A stretch of DNA of 64,000 bases from JAGRKR01 sp041397725 (GCA_041397725.1 JAWKVZ010000007.1:124001-188000), one strand, 5' to 3'; shown: positions 43,345 through 52,841, numbered from the stretch's first letter. Notes: a model not told the origin generated them from the letters alone. Program-made: numbers and translations.

Positions 43345-45081
43345 ATGCTCCAGGAGCGGATCAAGACGGACATCCTCATTCTGGGATCCGGCGGCGCTGG
43401 GCTTTTCGCGGCGCTGCACGCGCATCAGGCGAATCCCAATCTCGACATCACCGTCGCCAGCAAAGGACTGCTCGGCAAGTCGGGCTGCACGCGCATGGTG
43501 CAGGGCGGCTACAACGTCGCGCTGGTGCCGGGTGACTCCGTCGAGCGTCACTTCATGGACACCATCGAGGGCGGCAAGTGGCTGCCGCATCAGGAGCTGG
43601 CCTGGACGCTCGTCTCCGTCGCCATCGAGCGCGTGCGCGAGCTCGAGAACGAGATCGGCTGCTTCTTCGACCGCAATCCCGACGGCTCTCTGCACGGCAA
43701 GGCCTTCGCCGGCCAGACCTTCGACCGCACCGTGCACAAGGGCGATCTCACGGGCATCGAGATCATCAACCGTCTCATGGAGCAGGTCTGGGCGCGGCCC
43801 ATCCGTCGTCTCGAGGAGCATCGCGCCGTGGCGCTGATCCCCGCGAAGGACGGCAAGTCGCTGTCCGGCGTGCTGATGATCGACGTGCGCACCGGGCACT
43901 TCCGCTTCTGCGAGGCCAAGGCCGTCCTGCTCGCCACGGGCGGCGGTCCGACGATGTACAAATACCACACACCGTCCGGGGACAAGGCCATGGACGGGCT
44001 CGCCATGGCGCTGCGCGCCGGTCTGCCGCTCCGCGACATGGAGATGGTGCAGTTCCATCCGACGGGCGTGCTGGCCGGTCCCGAGACGCGCATGACCGGC
44101 ACCATCATCGAGGAGGGTCTGCGCGGCGCCGGCGGTTATCTGCTCAACGGCAACAAGGACCGCTTCATGTTCGAGTACGACGAGCGGGGCGAGCGGGCCA
44201 CCCGCGATATCGTCTCGCGCTCGATGTACCAGGAGATGAAGGCGGGCCGCACGACGCCGCAGGGCGGCGTCTACATCGCCATGGGGCACCTCGGGCCGGA
44301 GAAGGTCCGCAAGATGTTCAAGGGCATGGTCGAGCGCTGCGCCGACTGCGGCTTCGATCTCGCCGGCGGGCTGGTTGAGGTCGTGCCGACGGCTCACTAT
44401 CTGATGGGAGGCGTGGTCTGCGAGGTCGACACCGCGACCGAGCTGCCGGGCCTGTTCGTCGCGGGTGAGGACGCCGGCGGCGTGCACGGCGCCAACCGCC
44501 TCGGCGGCAACGGCGTCGCCAACTCGACGGTGTTCGGCGGCATCGCCGGCGACGTCATGCCGGGCTGGATTGCCCAGAACCCCCACTTCCGCGCGCCGGA
44601 CGAGGAGCGGATCAAGGCGGAGATGCACCGCGCGCTGCATCCGTTCCGACAGTCGCCGGCCGACGTCAACGGCTTGCGGGATCGCCTGCTCGACCTCATG
44701 TGGGACGATGTCGGCATCTCCCGCGACAAGACGAGCCTCGAGCGCGGCATGAAGGTGCTCGACGAGATGGAGGCGGAGCTGTTGGCCGCGGGCATTCCGG
44801 AATGCGATACGGCGTTCAACCTGACGTGGCACGATTGGCTCAACATGCGCAGCCAGATCGAGATGTCCAAGGTCATCGCCGGTGCGGCGCTCAAGCGTGA
44901 GAACAGCCGCGGTGCGCACTTCCGCACGGATTTTCCCGAGGCGGGCGATCTCGAGACGTCTCGCTTCACGATCGTGCGGGAAACCGACGGCAAGCTCGTC
45001 GTCTCCGACCAGCAGGTGGAGTTCACGCGCGTCAAGCCCGGCGAGACGTTGCTCAATGATCCGCCGATTGCCGCCGAATAG
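43345..45081 (+). CDS. succinate dehydrogenase/fumarate reductase flavoprotein subunit lacking the FAD-attachment His
   Basis: This 578-residue subunit interconverts succinate and fumarate. It has an FAD-binding LILGSGGAGLFAAL start, MVQFHPTG (residues ~237-244), IEEGLRGAGGYL (the proton-shuttle Arg), PTAHYLMGG and HGANRLGGNGVANSTVFG, so the dicarboxylate site looks complete. At the position of the histidine that normally carries FAD covalently it has Cys48 (KSGCTRMVQGG), so FAD is probably bound differently. GGGAGG is 7 nt upstream of the ATG. The sdhA at 56.6 kb retains the His. Confidence 0.9.
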   Translation: MLQERIKTDILILGSGGAGLFAALHAHQANPNLDITVASKGLLGKSGCTRMVQGGYNVALVPGDSVERHFMDTIEGGKWLPHQELAWTLVSVAIERVRELENEIGCFFDRNPDGSLHGKAFAGQTFDRTVHKGDLTGIEIINRLMEQVWARPIRRLEEHRAVALIPAKDGKSLSGVLMIDVRTGHFRFCEAKAVLLATGGGPTMYKYHTPSGDKAMDGLAMALRAGLPLRDMEMVQFHPTGVLAGPETRMTGTIIEEGLRGAGGYLLNGNKDRFMFEYDERGERATRDIVSRSMYQEMKAGRTTPQGGVYIAMGHLGPEKVRKMFKGMVERCADCGFDLAGGLVEVVPTAHYLMGGVVCEVDTATELPGLFVAGEDAGGVHGANRLGGNGVANSTVFGGIAGDVMPGWIAQNPHFRAPDEERIKAEMHRALHPFRQSPADVNGLRDRLLDLMWDDVGISRDKTSLERGMKVLDEMEAELLAAGIPECDTAFNLTWHDWLNMRSQIEMSKVIAGAALKRENSRGAHFRTDFPEAGDLETSRFTIVRETDGKLVVSDQQVEFTRVKPGETLLNDPPIAAE

Positions 45082-45185
45082 GTGGTTGCGACCGCCGACG
45101 CGACGTCGTTATCGAACTGAAAAGGCCAGGATCGCGGCCCGCCCTTCGCATGGGCGTGGCTCTGCGGCAGGAGGATACGGAAAGC

Positions 45186-46187
45186 ATGAGTGAGCGCACC
45201 ATCTCCATCGAGACGATCCACGAGACGGCCAAGGAGCTGATGGCCAAGGCGGCCATCGAGATTCCCGACGACTACCTCGCCGGTCTCAAGAAGCTCGCGA
45301 ATACCGAGACGGGAGAGCTCTCCGCCTTCGTCATCCAGGCGATGCTGGAGAATTACGAGGCCGCCAAGGAGGATCGCCGCGCCATGTGCGCCGATACCGG
45401 CGTGCCGCGCTGGTACGTGAAGATGGCGAATGAGGCGCGCATCGAGGGCGGCCCCGTAGCGCTGGAGACCATGCTGCGCCGGGCCACGGCATCGGCCACC
45501 CACGACGTGCCGCTCCGGCCCAATCGCGTGCATCCGCTCTGGCGGACCGACCACAACAACAATTGCGGCATCGGCGCGCCTGAGATCGAGTACTCGTTCC
45601 ATCCCGATGGGGACTGGATCGAGCTGACGACGGTGCACAAGGGCGGTCTGTTCGGCTCCGACTACCGCATGCTGTTCCCGTCCGACGGGATCGAAGGCAT
45701 CAAGCGCTTCTTCATCGATTCCGTCCTGGCCTTCGGCAAGCGCGGTCTCGCCTGCCAGCCGGCCATCATCGGCGTTGGCCTCGGCGGCTCCAAGGACATC
45801 TCGATGGTGCTCGGCAAGCAGGCAGCCTGCCTCCGCGCCGTCGGCTCGCGCAATCCGGACCCACGCATCGCCCAGCTCGAGGAAGAGCTCAAGGAGCTCG
45901 GCAACAACGTCGGCATGGGCGCCATGGGCTTCCTCGGCAATTCCATGGTCGTCGATTGTCATGTCGAGGTCGGCTACTGCCACACCGGCGGCATGCCGAT
46001 GAGCGTGCACATGTTCTGCCTCTCGTCGCGTCGCGCCACCGCGCGCATCCATCCGGACGGCCGCGTCGAGCATCGCTGGGATCCCCAGTGGTTCACCGAC
46101 TACATGCGCCGAGATACGGTCGACTGGGAGCCCGCAGCCGGCCAGCCGGCCAAGAAGAAGAAAAAGACGCAGCGGCAGATGGCCTGA
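45186..46187 (+). CDS. class I fumarate hydratase/tartrate dehydratase, alpha subunit
   Basis: This is an Fe-S hydro-lyase subunit. The 333-residue protein has the class I cluster cysteines in MCADTG (residue ~73), GLACQPAI (~192) and GYCHTGGMP (~267), followed by FCLSSRRATARI. The split alpha/beta form is shared by archaeal-type fumarase and L-tartrate dehydratase; the position directly after the complex II genes favours fumarase. A lysine-rich tail (AKKKKKTQRQMA) ends the protein. The family N-terminus begins at the ATG at 45186; an upstream start at 45150 is not used. Confidence 0.87.
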   Translation: MSERTISIETIHETAKELMAKAAIEIPDDYLAGLKKLANTETGELSAFVIQAMLENYEAAKEDRRAMCADTGVPRWYVKMANEARIEGGPVALETMLRRATASATHDVPLRPNRVHPLWRTDHNNNCGIGAPEIEYSFHPDGDWIELTTVHKGGLFGSDYRMLFPSDGIEGIKRFFIDSVLAFGKRGLACQPAIIGVGLGGSKDISMVLGKQAACLRAVGSRNPDPRIAQLEEELKELGNNVGMGAMGFLGNSMVVDCHVEVGYCHTGGMPMSVHMFCLSSRRATARIHPDGRVEHRWDPQWFTDYMRRDTVDWEPAAGQPAKKKKKTQRQMA

Positions 46188-46207
46188 GCGGCGAAGGAGA
46201 GACTGTC

Positions 46208-46891
46208 ATGACCAAGACACACGGCAAGGGTCTCAAGACCGTTCGCCTGAAGCTGCCGGCCACCACCGAGGACCTGGCGAAGCTCGAGATCGGAACCGTC
46301 GTCTACCTCGACGGGCGCATCTACACCGGTCGCGAAGGCGTCTACATGAAGGCCATCGACCAGGGAGCAGGGCTGCCGGGGCCTCCGGAGGAGATCGGCT
46401 GGGCCAACTTCCACTGCTCACCGGCGGCTTCCGTCAACGACGACGGCAGCTTTAACATGGGGGCCATCACGGCCACGGCCTCGTTCCGCTTCAACAAGTG
46501 GCTCGACCGCTGGTTCGCACTCTCGAAGTGCAACATCCTGATCGGCAAGGGCGGCATGACCAGCGAGGTCTACAAGCGCTACCTCGTGCCGAACAAGGCC
46601 ATCTATCTGACCACCGTCGGCTACGGCACGGGCGCCCTGCTCGGCCGCGGCATCAAGAAGGTCGTCGCGGCGCACTGGCTCGACGAGCTCGGCATCGCCC
46701 AGGCCATGTGGGTTCTCGACGTCGAGAACTGCGGGCCGTTCCTCGTCGAGAGCGATCTCGAGGGCAACAGCCTGTTCGAGCGGGAGAATGCCAAGATCGC
46801 TGAGGGCGTCGGCAAGCTCTATGCCGGGACGCGGCCCGCCACGCTGAAGCGCTACGGCGAGACGGACGACAAGACCGAGGAACTGATCTGA
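46208..46891 (+). CDS. class I fumarate hydratase/tartrate dehydratase, beta subunit
   Basis: The 227-residue beta subunit completes the active site of the class I hydro-lyase. It has GTVVYLDGRIYTGREGVY (residues ~30-47), GKGGMTSEVYKRYL (~118-131), GALLGRGIKKVVAAHWLDELG and VENCGPFLVESDLEGNSLF, which are typical of the beta family. It starts 20 bp after the alpha stop and ends the operon. Confidence 0.88.
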   Translation: MTKTHGKGLKTVRLKLPATTEDLAKLEIGTVVYLDGRIYTGREGVYMKAIDQGAGLPGPPEEIGWANFHCSPAASVNDDGSFNMGAITATASFRFNKWLDRWFALSKCNILIGKGGMTSEVYKRYLVPNKAIYLTTVGYGTGALLGRGIKKVVAAHWLDELGIAQAMWVLDVENCGPFLVESDLEGNSLFERENAKIAEGVGKLYAGTRPATLKRYGETDDKTEELI

Positions 46892-46922
46892 CGCTGGCCC
46901 GCGTCGGCATCGCCGCCCAGCC

Positions 46923-47372
46923 TCACCACGAGCCCGTCAGCGCGCGGTGGGCGATCAGGCCGGCCATGCCGACGCAGATCACGAGCATGCCCCAGAGAAA
47001 GGCCGAGACCCGCGTCTCGAGCGTCGCGATCTGAGGCTGGGCGGGGTGATGTCGTACGACGACGCGCTTGCCGACCGGGTAGGTGGCCACGACCAGGCGC
47101 ATGTCGGTGTCGAGCGGGTTCAGCCAGGCGCCGAAGCGGATGTGGTTGCTCGTGAAGCGCTGGCCGTCGACCTCGTAGGCGTACTCCACGGCCGCGTAAT
47201 GCTGCGGCTCGCCGGACAGTCCGGGTTTGAGGTCGCGCTCGACGCTCGACTTGATGATTTCCCCGATCGTCACCGGCCATGAGCGGCTCTGCATGGCGCG
47301 CAGGATCTCACGCAGCAGGTAAAGGCTCGGCAGGGCGAAAAACGCAAACCCGAACATCACTCCGATCGTCAC
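46923..47372 (-). CDS. DUF3592-type membrane protein
   Basis: The 149-residue protein has a transmembrane helix near each end: VMFGFAFFALPSLYLLREIL (residues ~5-24) and FLWGMLVICVGMAGLIAHRAL (~123-143). Between them is an extracytoplasmic beta-rich domain with SWPVTIGEIIKSSVE, VEYAYEVDGQRFTSNHI and VATYPVGKRVVVRHHP, matching DUF3592. The GTG at 47370-47372 with a GAGG box upstream is preferred to longer frames. Function unknown. It is convergent with the fumarase operon. Confidence 0.78.
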   Translation of the reverse strand: MTIGVMFGFAFFALPSLYLLREILRAMQSRSWPVTIGEIIKSSVERDLKPGLSGEPQHYAAVEYAYEVDGQRFTSNHIRFGAWLNPLDTDMRLVVATYPVGKRVVVRHHPAQPQIATLETRVSAFLWGMLVICVGMAGLIAHRALTGSW

Positions 47373-47449
47373 CGTCCACCTCGAATTCCTGGCATCCGTA
47401 CGTCGCCGGGACTGCGACGGTTCGCACCAGACGGGCGCAATCGTCACTG

Positions 47450-47477
47450 TTCGCTTTTTGGTGCCGGCCCGTATACT
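47450..47477 (+). promoter_or_regulatory. candidate promoter for soxBDAG
   Basis: TTCGCT (47450-47455), a 16-bp spacer and TATACT (47472-47477) resemble a sigma70-type promoter about 80 bp upstream of soxB. The -10 box is good and the -35 box is weak. No riboswitch-like structure was recognised. Confidence 0.35.
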
Positions 47478-47558
47478 CCTGTCGGTGAAGAGTGGCGCCC
47501 GCGGAGCGCCGCATCGTAGTCGATTTGTGTCGGGCGGCAAACGAGGCGCCAGAGATCC

Positions 47559-48815
47559 ATGAAGCGGTATTCCGGCATCTCGGTTCTCAGAGAGGCGCTG
47601 AGAGGCAACGCGGGCTGGACGCGGGCCTGGCGCGATCCCGATCCCAAGCCGCACTACGATGTCATCGTCGTGGGCTCCGGCCACGGACTGGCCACCGCCT
47701 ACTACCTGGCCAAGGAGCACGGCATCCGCAACGTCGCCGTCCTCGAGAAGGGCTGGCTCGGCGGCGGCAACATCGGCCGCAACACGACGATCATCCGCTC
47801 GAACTACATGATCGACGGCAATACGCGCTTCTACGAGCTCTCCCTCAAGCTGTGGGAAGGCCTGTCCCACGATCTCAACTTCAATGCCATGGTCTCGCAC
47901 AGAGGCATCATCAACCTGGCCCACAACCAGGCGCAGGTGAACGCGCTCGTGCGCCGCGGCAACATCATGCGTCTCAACGGTATCGACGCGGAGATCATCG
48001 ATCGCGAGGAGGTGCGTCGCCGTGCGCCCGTGCTCGACTTTTCGTCAGAGGCGCGCTTCCCGATCGTCGGTGGGCTCTGGCAGGGGCGCGCCGGCACCGT
48101 CCGCCACGATGCGGTCGCGTGGGGGTTTGCGCGCGCCGCTTCGGCGCTCGGCGTCGATATCGTACAGAACTGCGAGGTCGTCGGTTTCCTCAAGGATGAC
48201 GCCGGCCGCATCGTGGGCGTCGAGACGACACGCGGTCCGATCCGGGCCGGCAAAGTGGCGCTTGCCGTCGCTGGTCACTCGGGCCATCTCGCGGCCAAGG
48301 CGGGCCTGACGCTGCCGATCGAGACGCATATCCTGCAGGCGTTCGTGTCGGAGCCCTTGAAACCGCTGCTCGATTGCGTGGTGACCTATGGCGCCGGCCA
48401 CTTCTACATCTCGCAGACGGACAAGGGCGGCATGCTGTTCGGCGGCGACCTCGACGGCTTCAACTCGTATGGGCAGCGCGGCGCGCTGTCGGTCGCCGAG
48501 GACGTGGCGACCATGGGCAAGGCGCTGATGCCGAGTTTGTCCCGCGTGCGCATCGTGCGCCAGTGGGCAGGCGTCATGGACATGAGCATGGATGGCAGCC
48601 CCATCATCTGCAAGGGACCGCTCGACGGGCTCTACCTGAACTGCGGCTGGTGCTACGGCGGTTTCAAGGCCACGCCGGCCTCCGGCTACACCTTCGCCTG
48701 GACCATCGCCCGCGACGAGCCGCACGAGGTGTCGGCCCGTTTCACCCTCGACCGCTTCCGCCGCGGTGAGGCCATCGACGAGAAAGGGGCCGGTCCGACG
48801 CCGGGCCTGCACTGA
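47559..48815 (+). CDS. soxB: heterotetrameric sarcosine oxidase, beta subunit
   Basis: SoxB holds the active site that oxidises sarcosine to glycine and a C1 unit and carries FAD; FMN is covalently bound at the alpha/beta interface. The 418-residue protein has VIVVGSGHGLATAYYLAKEHGI (residues ~30-51), GWLGGGNIGRNTTIIRSNYM and RHDAVAWGFARA, the segment with the conserved His that carries FMN in characterised enzymes. It ends NCGWCYGGFKATPASGY. It is the first gene of soxBDAG. Confidence 0.95.
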   Translation: MKRYSGISVLREALRGNAGWTRAWRDPDPKPHYDVIVVGSGHGLATAYYLAKEHGIRNVAVLEKGWLGGGNIGRNTTIIRSNYMIDGNTRFYELSLKLWEGLSHDLNFNAMVSHRGIINLAHNQAQVNALVRRGNIMRLNGIDAEIIDREEVRRRAPVLDFSSEARFPIVGGLWQGRAGTVRHDAVAWGFARAASALGVDIVQNCEVVGFLKDDAGRIVGVETTRGPIRAGKVALAVAGHSGHLAAKAGLTLPIETHILQAFVSEPLKPLLDCVVTYGAGHFYISQTDKGGMLFGGDLDGFNSYGQRGALSVAEDVATMGKALMPSLSRVRIVRQWAGVMDMSMDGSPIICKGPLDGLYLNCGWCYGGFKATPASGYTFAWTIARDEPHEVSARFTLDRFRRGEAIDEKGAGPTPGLH

Positions 48816-48854
48816 TCGACCATCTGGCCGGTTCGACCGGTTTGGAGACGGCAT

Positions 48855-49127
48855 ATGCGTATTCACTGCCCGCATTGCGGCACACGCGACCATACCGAGT
48901 TCAGCTACGGCGGTGATGCGACCGTGACGCGTCCTCCCCTCGAGGATGGCGATATCGACCGTTGGCATGCCGCGGTCTTCCTGCGCCCGAACCCGAAGGG
49001 TATCCACCGCGAGTACTGGCATCACGCGCTCGGCTGCCGCTCCTGGCTGATCGTGGAACGGGATACGCTCACGCACCGGATCAGCGCGACGCGTCTCGCG
49101 GGCAGCGACGAGGGTGCCGGTTCATGA
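48855..49127 (+). CDS. soxD: heterotetrameric sarcosine oxidase, delta subunit
   Basis: The 90-residue delta subunit binds zinc and is structural. It has IHCPHCGTRDHTEFSYGGDA (Cys-x2-Cys and His, residues 3-22) and the EYWHHALGCRSWL segment that gives the remaining ligands. It lies 39 bp after soxB and overlaps soxA by four bases (ATGA). Confidence 0.94.
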   Translation: MRIHCPHCGTRDHTEFSYGGDATVTRPPLEDGDIDRWHAAVFLRPNPKGIHREYWHHALGCRSWLIVERDTLTHRISATRLAGSDEGAGS

Positions 49128-52120
49128 CAGCCCGCTCCCACCGCCTGCCCGAGGGTGGACGCATCGATCGCTCGCGCACGCTCTCGTTCCTGTTCGACGG
49201 GCAGAGCTATCTGGGTCACCCGGGTGACACGCTCGCCTCGGCCCTGCTCGCCAATGGCGTCCGGGTCGTCGGCCGCAGCTTCAAGCTGCATCGGCCGCGC
49301 GGGGTGTTCGCATACGGCGTCAACGAGCCGAACGCGCTCGTCACGCTCGGCACGGGCGTGGATGGCGAGGCCAATGTTCGCGCGACGATGATCGAGCTGC
49401 GGCAGGGGCTTGTGGCGCACAGCCAGAACCGCTGGCCGTCGCTGGCGTTCGACGTCATGGGCGTCAACGACTGGTTCAAGTCGGCTTTCGCCGCGGGCTT
49501 CTACTACAAGACTTTCATGGGGCCGGCGAAGAAATCGTGGATGACCTACGAGCCCTGGATACGTCGCGCTGCCGGACTGGGGCGGTCGGGCACGGGCAGT
49601 GACAGCCGCCGCTACGGCCGGCGCAACATCACGACGGACGTGCTCGTTGTCGGCGGCGGTCCGGCCGGGCTTGCGGCAGCCTGCGCCGCCGGGCGCATGG
49701 GCGTGCGGGTTCTGCTGGTCGAGCAGCAGCCCGAACTCGGCGGCAGCCTGCTGGAGGATCGCGAAGGCAGCGCCGCGGCCTCTTTTGTCGACATGATGGA
49801 ACAGGAGCTCGCCGGGCTCGACACCGTGCGTGTTCTCAAGCGGACGACGGTGTTCGGCGCCTATGACCACGGCGTCTTCGGGCTGGTCGAGCGCCCGTCT
49901 CCCGAGGCGGCGCCCGCGGCCGGCGAACGGTTCATCGTCGTGCGCTCCCGTGCCGCGGTGGTGGCGACCGGCGCGCTGGAGCGACACGTGCCGTTCGGCG
50001 ACAACGATCGGCCCGGCATCATGCTGGCCTCCGCCGCCCGCACCTATCTCAACCGCTACGGCGTCCTCTGCGGTCGCCGCGTCGTGGTCTTCACCACCAA
50101 CGATCACGCCTATCCTGCGGCGCTCGATCTCGCCGCGGCGGGCGCCACCGTCAGCATCATCGATCCACGACCGGGACCAGGGCCCGCCATGAAGGCTGCG
50201 GTGGAGCGCGCCGGCGTGGGACTTCTGTCGGGCCATGTCGTCGCCGAGGCGCGTGGTCGCGCCGGTGTGCAATCGGTGCTTGTCGCGGGATACGATGCTG
50301 CGCGCGGCGGCACCCAGCCGGTGTGGTTCGAGTTGCCGGCCGACTTGGTGTGCGTCTCCGGCGGCTACGATCCGCAAGTGCATCTGACGAGCCAGCTCGG
50401 GGGCAAGGCGGTCTGGTCCGATGCTGCCGCGTCGTTCTGCTCCGCGAGACAGGTCGGCGACGCCTGGGCATCCGGCGCCGTCACGGGTGTGATGTCGACG
50501 ACTGAGGTCATTGCCGACGGACTGGCACAAGGTCGTGCCGCCGCGATCGCGGCTGGCGGGCGCGGCGATCCCGGGGGGCTACGGGTATCCGCCGATCTCG
50601 CCGCCAGCGAAAGTCCAGCCGCCATGATGCCGCTGTGGGACGTGCCGCCACCCCCGAGCTTCCGGCGGCGGCGAAAGCGCTTCATCGATCTTCAGAACGA
50701 TGTCTCCCAGTCCGACGTGGCGCTGGCGGCCCGCGAGGGCTACGTCAGCGTGGAGCACATGAAGCGTTACACGACGCTCGGCATGGGCACGGACCAGGGC
50801 AAGGTGGCCAACGTCGTCGGTCTGGCCAATCTGGCGGCGGTGACGGAGCGCGCCATTGCCGATGTCGGCACGACGACCTATCGCCCGCCCTACACCCCGA
50901 TATCGGTCGGGGCGCTGGCGGGGCTCGAGACCGGCCAGCATTCGACGCCGCTGCGGCGAACGTCGCTCGACTTGCTGCATGAGGCGGCCGGCGCGGTGTT
51001 CGTGGATGCGGGGCATTGGCGGCGGCCCTGGTATTACCCGCTCAAGGGCGAGACCATCGACGAGGCCTACCGGCGCGAGGCGTTGGCGGTCAGGACGACG
51101 GTCGGCATGGTCGATGTCTCGACGCTCGGCAAGATCGACGTGCAGGGACCGGACACGGCCACTTTTCTCGACCGGATCTACGTCAATGCCATGAGCACGC
51201 TCAAGGTCGGCCGTGTCCGCTACGGTGTGATGCTGCGCGACGATGGGCTGGTTCTGGATGACGGCACGGTCGCGCGGCTCGGCGACGCTCACTTCCTGGT
51301 GACGACGACCACGGCCGAGGCCGGCAAGGTCATGAGCCATCTCGAAGGCCTGCTGGCGACGGTCTGGCCGGATCTCAAGGTTCATGTCGCCTCGGTCACG
51401 GACCAGTGGGCGGCGATTGCGGTGGCGGGTCCTCGCGCGTTGGCGCTCCTGCAGGACGCGGCGGGCGCAAGAGCGGCCTGGTTGTCGGACCTCCCCCACA
51501 TGGGCCTTGCCGACGGTGTTATCGATGGCCTGCCGGTGAGGGCGCACCGCGTTTCCTTCTCGGGTGAGCGCGCCTACGAGCTGTTCGTGCCGTCAGGCTA
51601 CGCGGCGGCACTATGGCGGCGGCTGGCGGGTTCGGGCGGGCGTCATGGCCTCACCCTCTACGGAACGGAAGCGATGGCCACGCTGCGGATCGAGAAGGGA
51701 CACGTGGCTGGAAACGAGATCGACGGCCGCATGACGCTCGGCGATCTCGGATTGGCGGGACTGGCGAAGCCGGGGCGGCATTTCATCGGCTCGGCACTGA
51801 TGCGGCGCGAGGCCCTGATGGCTCCGGAGCGGCCCGCACTGGTCGGCCTGGTGCCGATAGACCGCGGTCAGCGTGTTCGCCAAGGCGCCATCCTGCAGCC
51901 GGCCGGTGGTCCGCACGAGGGCCATGGCCTCGGCCACGTCAGCTCGACGACCTTCAGCCCGATCCTTGGTCACTACATCGCGCTCGGCTTCGTCGCGGGG
52001 GGCAGCGCGCGCATGGGCGGGCAGGTCGATGCCTGCTCTCCCGTGCATGGCGAGACGGTCCGGTGCGAGGTGGTGTCGCCGAAGTTCTACGATCCCACGG
52101 GAGCACGCCTGCATGCCTGA
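49124..52120 (+). CDS. soxA: heterotetrameric sarcosine oxidase, alpha subunit
   Basis: The alpha subunit binds NAD and, in its C-terminal part, tetrahydrofolate, so that the C1 product can be released as methylene-tetrahydrofolate. The 998-residue protein has an N-terminal ferredoxin-like fold (LFDGQSYLGHPGDTLASALL, RVVGRSFKLHRPRG), a dinucleotide-binding VVGGGPAGLAAACAAGRMG (near residue 175) and a GcvT-like C-terminal half (GMVDVSTLGKIDVQG, IEKGHVAGNEIDGRMT). The length is normal. It overlaps both soxD and soxG. Confidence 0.95.
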   Translation: MTARSHRLPEGGRIDRSRTLSFLFDGQSYLGHPGDTLASALLANGVRVVGRSFKLHRPRGVFAYGVNEPNALVTLGTGVDGEANVRATMIELRQGLVAHSQNRWPSLAFDVMGVNDWFKSAFAAGFYYKTFMGPAKKSWMTYEPWIRRAAGLGRSGTGSDSRRYGRRNITTDVLVVGGGPAGLAAACAAGRMGVRVLLVEQQPELGGSLLEDREGSAAASFVDMMEQELAGLDTVRVLKRTTVFGAYDHGVFGLVERPSPEAAPAAGERFIVVRSRAAVVATGALERHVPFGDNDRPGIMLASAARTYLNRYGVLCGRRVVVFTTNDHAYPAALDLAAAGATVSIIDPRPGPGPAMKAAVERAGVGLLSGHVVAEARGRAGVQSVLVAGYDAARGGTQPVWFELPADLVCVSGGYDPQVHLTSQLGGKAVWSDAAASFCSARQVGDAWASGAVTGVMSTTEVIADGLAQGRAAAIAAGGRGDPGGLRVSADLAASESPAAMMPLWDVPPPPSFRRRRKRFIDLQNDVSQSDVALAAREGYVSVEHMKRYTTLGMGTDQGKVANVVGLANLAAVTERAIADVGTTTYRPPYTPISVGALAGLETGQHSTPLRRTSLDLLHEAAGAVFVDAGHWRRPWYYPLKGETIDEAYRREALAVRTTVGMVDVSTLGKIDVQGPDTATFLDRIYVNAMSTLKVGRVRYGVMLRDDGLVLDDGTVARLGDAHFLVTTTTAEAGKVMSHLEGLLATVWPDLKVHVASVTDQWAAIAVAGPRALALLQDAAGARAAWLSDLPHMGLADGVIDGLPVRAHRVSFSGERAYELFVPSGYAAALWRRLAGSGGRHGLTLYGTEAMATLRIEKGHVAGNEIDGRMTLGDLGLAGLAKPGRHFIGSALMRREALMAPERPALVGLVPIDRGQRVRQGAILQPAGGPHEGHGLGHVSSTTFSPILGHYIALGFVAGGSARMGGQVDACSPVHGETVRCEVVSPKFYDPTGARLHA

Positions 52121-52718
52121 GTCGGCGAACGAGTTGACGGAGCTGTTGCGCGCGCTGGCCACACGGGAGGCCGCGGCCACCCCTACAGTCACACTGGGCA
52201 CGGTGACCGGCCAGCAGATCGTGGAGCTCGCATTCTGGCCCGGCACGGACGAGGCCGTGAGCGCCGATCTGCTGCGCATTGCAGGGGTGGCGTTGCCCGA
52301 GACGGGAGGGCGGGCGCTGCGGTCGGGCGGCACGACCGCCTTCCGCGTGGGGCCGCGGCGGGTCTGGCTGGCGGCGCCGGAGGCCGCCCATCTCGGCGAG
52401 GCGCTCCTGGACTCACTCTCGAAACACGGCGCGCTGGTGCCGCTCGGCCATGCGCGCGCCATTCTTCGCCTGACGGGTGCGGCTGCGGCCGACGTGCTGT
52501 CGGAGGTTCTGACGATCGACCTGGACCCGCTGGCGTTTCCGGATGGCGCTTTCGCCACGACGGCGCTCGGACGGGTGGGCATCCTGGTGCATCGGGTCGG
52601 CTCCGTCGGCGGAGCCTGCGCGTTCGACCTCTACCTGCCTCGGTCGTATGCCAAGTGGCTGGCCAGCCTCGTCATCAAGGCGGCCGAGCCCTACGGTGTG
52701 GCCGCCGACGTGGCGTGA
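52113..52718 (+). CDS. soxG: heterotetrameric sarcosine oxidase, gamma subunit
   Basis: The gamma subunit is a GcvT-like structural subunit that contacts alpha. The 201-residue protein has VGPRRVWLAAPEAA and LSEVLTIDLDPLAFPDG (near residues 78 and 130), typical of the family. Its start overlaps the soxA stop by eight bases. The order B-D-A-G is standard. glyA and purU, which often accompany it, are not in this window. Confidence 0.9.
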   Translation: MPESANELTELLRALATREAAATPTVTLGTVTGQQIVELAFWPGTDEAVSADLLRIAGVALPETGGRALRSGGTTAFRVGPRRVWLAAPEAAHLGEALLDSLSKHGALVPLGHARAILRLTGAAAADVLSEVLTIDLDPLAFPDGAFATTALGRVGILVHRVGSVGGACAFDLYLPRSYAKWLASLVIKAAEPYGVAADVA

Positions 52719-52841
52719 CGGGCCTCTGAAACTCATTGAGAGGTCGCAGTCCAAGTGCTCGGTGCCGGCAAGGCGCCTCATCCGGTCTGAAAACCTCTCA
52801 CCCGTCAATCCCTATCGGGAATCGATGGCATAATGATGACA

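Noticed and set aside
42991..46073. Two long overlapping minus-strand frames opposite the flavoprotein and fumarase genes
   Set aside because: Shadows of the plus-strand genes; Asp/His/Arg-rich composition without recognisable domains.
45186..46891. Assignment of the two-subunit hydro-lyase as L-tartrate dehydratase
   Set aside because: Possible by family, but adjacency to complex II genes favours fumarase; the choice remains open to assay.
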